Virus record (IMG/VR): IMGVR_UViG_3300009182_000328
Coordinates: 1 to 23,415 of that record
Reading direction: 5' to 3' (one strand)
From: a virus
DNA: 23,415 bases
The stretch's first letter is position 1, and each line of letters starts with the position of its first letter. The notes beneath the pieces are model-generated. The model saw only the letters and a program-made list of their open reading frames with translations. It did no database searches and was not told where the DNA came from. Made by a program: the position numbers and the translations under genes. Below, piece after piece: positions 22,279 through 23,415 of the stretch.

Positions 22279-22300
22279 GTGTTGTTTTTATGCAACACTC
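22277..22300 (+). other. Stem-loop upstream of the 22304 promoter
   Basis: GAGTGTTG (22277-22284) pairs with CAACACTC (22293-22300) around an 8-base T-rich loop. No U-tract follows, so it is not a standard intrinsic terminator; it may stabilise or process the upstream mRNA end. Confidence 0.5.
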
Positions 22301-22303
22301 TAG

Positions 22304-22332
22304 TTGACAAACTGTAAAACTCCGTGTATAAT
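22304..22332 (+). promoter_or_regulatory. Perfect-consensus sigma70-type promoter
   Basis: TTGACA (22304-22309), 17-base spacer and TATAAT (22327-22332), identical to the bacterial consensus in both boxes. The start should fall near 22339, just before the AAGGAG site of the gene at 22353. Confidence 0.88.
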
Positions 22333-22366
22333 ACATGTTGTAAGGAGAATATATGTTTATACACGG
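22322..22366 (+). repeat. 10-bp inverted repeat enclosing -10 edge, ribosome site and start codon
   Basis: CCGTGTATAA (22322-22331) and TTATACACGG (22357-22366) are perfect reverse complements. The 25-base loop holds AAGGAG (22342-22347 region) and ATG 22353. The left arm includes most of the -10 box and is not in RNA started from this promoter. Confidence 0.7.
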
Positions 22367-22706
22367 CAGTACACCTAAATCAAAAAAACGTAAAGTTCCT
22401 AAAGCACAAAAGGAACAATATGATGCATGGCTAAAAGAAATCAATGGTTTAAAGACCAATTTTAGCCGCACTAAGAAAGTCAGCTCAGTGAAAGTTGAAG
22501 TGGTTAATCGTGACACTTATGTCCGACAAACCAAACAAATTAAATCATTGAATCCTGATCTTACGAATTCTCCTATTCCCACAAAAGATAAACCAAAAGT
22601 TTATACCGGCACAATGATGAAGGGTATTGCAACTATGCACAAATCAAACGCTGTTCCTGTTTTTACAGATGAACAGGCCAAAGATATTTCTAACATGAGG
22701 CGCTAA
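22353..22706 (+). CDS. Basic phage protein of unknown function, early expressed
   Basis: A 117-residue basic protein with a strong AAGGAG site and a perfect-consensus promoter, so it should be made early and abundantly. The N-terminus MFIHGSTPKSKKRKVPKAQK is Lys-rich; the middle contains VKVEVVNRDTYVRQTK and the C-terminal half GTMMKGIATMHKSNAVPVFT, which I think is conserved in cyanophage-type genomes as a hypothetical protein. No domain is recognised; nucleic-acid binding is a guess from charge. Codons 2-5 lie in the right arm of the inverted repeat. Confidence 0.65.
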   Translation: MFIHGSTPKSKKRKVPKAQKEQYDAWLKEINGLKTNFSRTKKVSSVKVEVVNRDTYVRQTKQIKSLNPDLTNSPIPTKDKPKVYTGTMMKGIATMHKSNAVPVFTDEQAKDISNMRR

Positions 22707-22709
22707 TAA

Positions 22710-22877
22710 ATGCAAAATTCTGAACAGACTAAACCGGTTGATACATATGAGTGGAAACCAATCAATGAAAATGTGAAATTACTTAATGATGCTATTTTTG
22801 GTTGGGTAGCAATGACAAATTTTGAGAAGGATTTAGAAAATTATGCAGAACGAAAACAATCAAACTTGGACCGCTGA
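22710..22877 (+). CDS. Small hypothetical protein
   Basis: A 55-residue frame from ATG 22710, three bases after the previous stop, to TGA 22875-22877. It starts MQNSEQTKPVDTYEWKPI and has a helical acidic centre (NVKLLNDAIFGWVAMTNFEK). The ribosome site is poor, but position and coupling support it. It overlaps the AbrB-like gene by 35 bases in another frame, which is a long overlap for this genome. Family unknown. Confidence 0.45.
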   Translation: MQNSEQTKPVDTYEWKPINENVKLLNDAIFGWVAMTNFEKDLENYAERKQSNLDR

Positions 22878-23022
22878 CATTGAAGATGCTGGAGACGGAT
22901 CCGGCGACGGAATTCTCACTTTACCACCTGAATTATGTGAACTCAAGGGATGGAAAGAAGGAACCGTACTAAAAATGACAGCAAAAGACGGCGTATTATT
23001 CTTGGAAGAAGTTTTGTCGTAA
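22843..23022 (+). CDS. AbrB/MazE-like small protein
   Basis: A 59-residue protein, not part of any longer frame. GDGILTLPPELCELKGWKEG (residues 21-40), followed by VLKMTAKDGVLFLEEV, is the swapped-hairpin AbrB/SpoVT pattern (strand, LP.E.., GW.EG, strand), the fold of transition-state regulators and MazE antitoxins. The N-terminal part is acidic (ADIEDAGDGSGDG) instead of basic, so DNA binding is doubtful. AAGGA lies about 12 bases upstream of the start. There is no toxin gene beside it. Its stop codon lies in the first of three direct repeats. Confidence 0.6.
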   Translation: MQNENNQTWTADIEDAGDGSGDGILTLPPELCELKGWKEGTVLKMTAKDGVLFLEEVLS

Positions 23023-23038
23023 AATCACTATGTTACGC

Positions 23039-23067
23039 TTGACAAAACATCAAAAATGTCGTATAAT
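23039..23067 (+). promoter_or_regulatory. Perfect-consensus sigma70-type promoter for the metallopeptidase-like gene
   Basis: TTGACA (23039-23044), 17-base spacer and TATAAT (23062-23067); expected start near 23074, with a leader of about 38 bases before ATG 23112 that has no Shine-Dalgarno. Confidence 0.85.
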
Positions 23068-23088
23068 CACTACGTAAATCACATTTTT
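23052..23088 (+). repeat. Inverted repeat straddling the 23039 promoter start
   Basis: AAAAATGT (23052-23059) pairs with ACATTTTT (23081-23088) around a 21-base loop containing the -10 box and the expected start. The left arm lies in the promoter spacer. Confidence 0.5.
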
Positions 23089-23111
23089 GTCGCAAAATCA
23101 CTATACAAATC

Positions 23112-23415
23112 ATGGAAACAATTCAATCTAAGTCAATTCTAGCCAAACTGATGGCTACCGAGAATCTCCACATTGAACAACGTAGAGTCGGAACAGCATC
23201 TTTTGATGTTGAACAACGAATTTTGACAATTCCTATTCTGGATGAGAAACTTTCATCAAACGAATACGATCTTTTTCTCGGCCACGAAGTAGGACATGCA
23301 CTTTACACGCCTGCTGAAGGTATGCGTAAGGCATATGATATGAAATTGTCAATGTCCGTGATGAATGTGCTTGAGGATTCTCGTATTGAGCGTAAAATCA
23401 AGACAAAATATCCAG
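23112..23415 (+). CDS. HExxH metallopeptidase-like / CobT-like protein (N-terminal part, runs off window)
   Basis: 101 residues are visible before the window ends. HEVGH at residues 58-62 is a zincin HExxH motif and LEDSRIER (87-94) gives the usual third-ligand Glu region downstream. In T4-like cyanophages this gene is found close to a CobS-like AAA+ ATPase and its C-terminal part carries a VWA-like domain, suggesting a chelatase- or MoxR-type pair; that part is not visible here. Neither the partner gene nor the C-terminus can be confirmed. It starts the next early transcription unit, without a ribosome site. Confidence 0.7.
   Translation, partial: METIQSKSILAKLMATENLHIEQRRVGTASFDVEQRILTIPILDEKLSSNEYDLFLGHEVGHALYTPAEGMRKAYDMKLSMSVMNVLEDSRIERKIKTKYP

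Larger units (their letters stand above)
23016..23105 (+). repeat. Three imperfect direct repeats, GTCGyAwAATCACTAy
   Basis: Copies begin at 23016, 23058 and 23089: GTCGTAAAATCACTAT, GTCGTATAATCACTAC and GTCGCAAAATCACTAT. The middle one contains the -10 box of the promoter at 23039. Spacings are 42 and 31 bases. Confidence 0.75.

Noticed and set aside
22277-22300. Rho-independent terminator
   Set aside because: The stem is good but no run of T follows on either strand at the right place, so I list it only as a stem-loop.
1-23415. tRNA genes, CRISPR arrays, insertion sequences or integrase/attachment sites
   Set aside because: I saw none: gaps between genes are too short for tRNAs, no regularly spaced repeats with spacers occur, and no transposase or integrase motif appears.

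Overview
This window looks like part of a T4-like (myovirus) phage genome of the marine cyanophage/pelagiphage type. All convincing genes lie on the + strand, they are tightly packed with ATGA or TAATG stop/start overlaps, the DNA is AT-rich, and T4 late-promoter boxes (TATAAATA) occur. Recognisable T4-type genes include a gp61-like primase, an Rnh-type RNase H, NrdA/NrdB, ThyX and a MazG-like enzyme. The spanin-like pair (lipoprotein plus membrane/coiled-coil protein) and the GH19 endolysin imply a Gram-negative host. Nothing here fixes the host more closely.

Region 1 (1-2602) is a sugar/glycan cassette: the end of a TagD-like cytidylyltransferase, an HtrL/WlaTC-like protein and two compact GT9-like glycosyltransferases. 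Region 2 (2609-10976) is a late block behind a perfect TATAAATA box. It holds a ligase-like KxDG nucleotidyltransferase split over two reading frames, a HIGH-type nucleotidyltransferase fused to a P-loop kinase, a long Lys/His/Glu-rich modular protein with its same-frame neighbour, an abundant-looking virion protein with its own late promoter, and three small modular proteins. Five proteins here start MK(T/S)(F/L), four of them with Glu at position 10 in the same register as the capsid-targeting peptide of the T4 internal proteins. The long proteins are also studded with (L/I)xE sites of the kind cut by the T4 prohead protease gp21. I read this block as a candidate set of capsid-packaged, possibly injected, proteins; this is the most interesting feature of the window.

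Region 3 (10985-13190) is the lysis cassette: i-spanin-like, o-spanin lipoprotein, GH19 endolysin, holin, a small secreted protein and an XhlA-like membrane protein. Region 4 (13198-20779) is a replication and nucleotide operon from a consensus sigma70 promoter: primase, ThyX, MazG-like, NrdA, a small membrane protein, a BPL_N-type amidotransferase-like protein, an Mpo1/DUF962-like membrane protein, thioredoxin, NrdB, a zinc ribbon, a GIY-YIG nuclease and an unknown acidic protein. Region 5 (20754-23415) has three more consensus sigma70 promoters driving RNase H with a conserved partner, small unknown proteins, an AbrB-like protein and the start of a HExxH metallopeptidase-like gene.

All four sigma70-type promoters (TTGACA, 17-bp spacer, TATAAT-like) are straddled by a different inverted repeat whose left arm lies upstream of the expected transcription start and right arm downstream. 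A hairpin would therefore form only in read-through RNA. This suggests a T4 gene e-like switch between early and late transcripts and is the second main observation.
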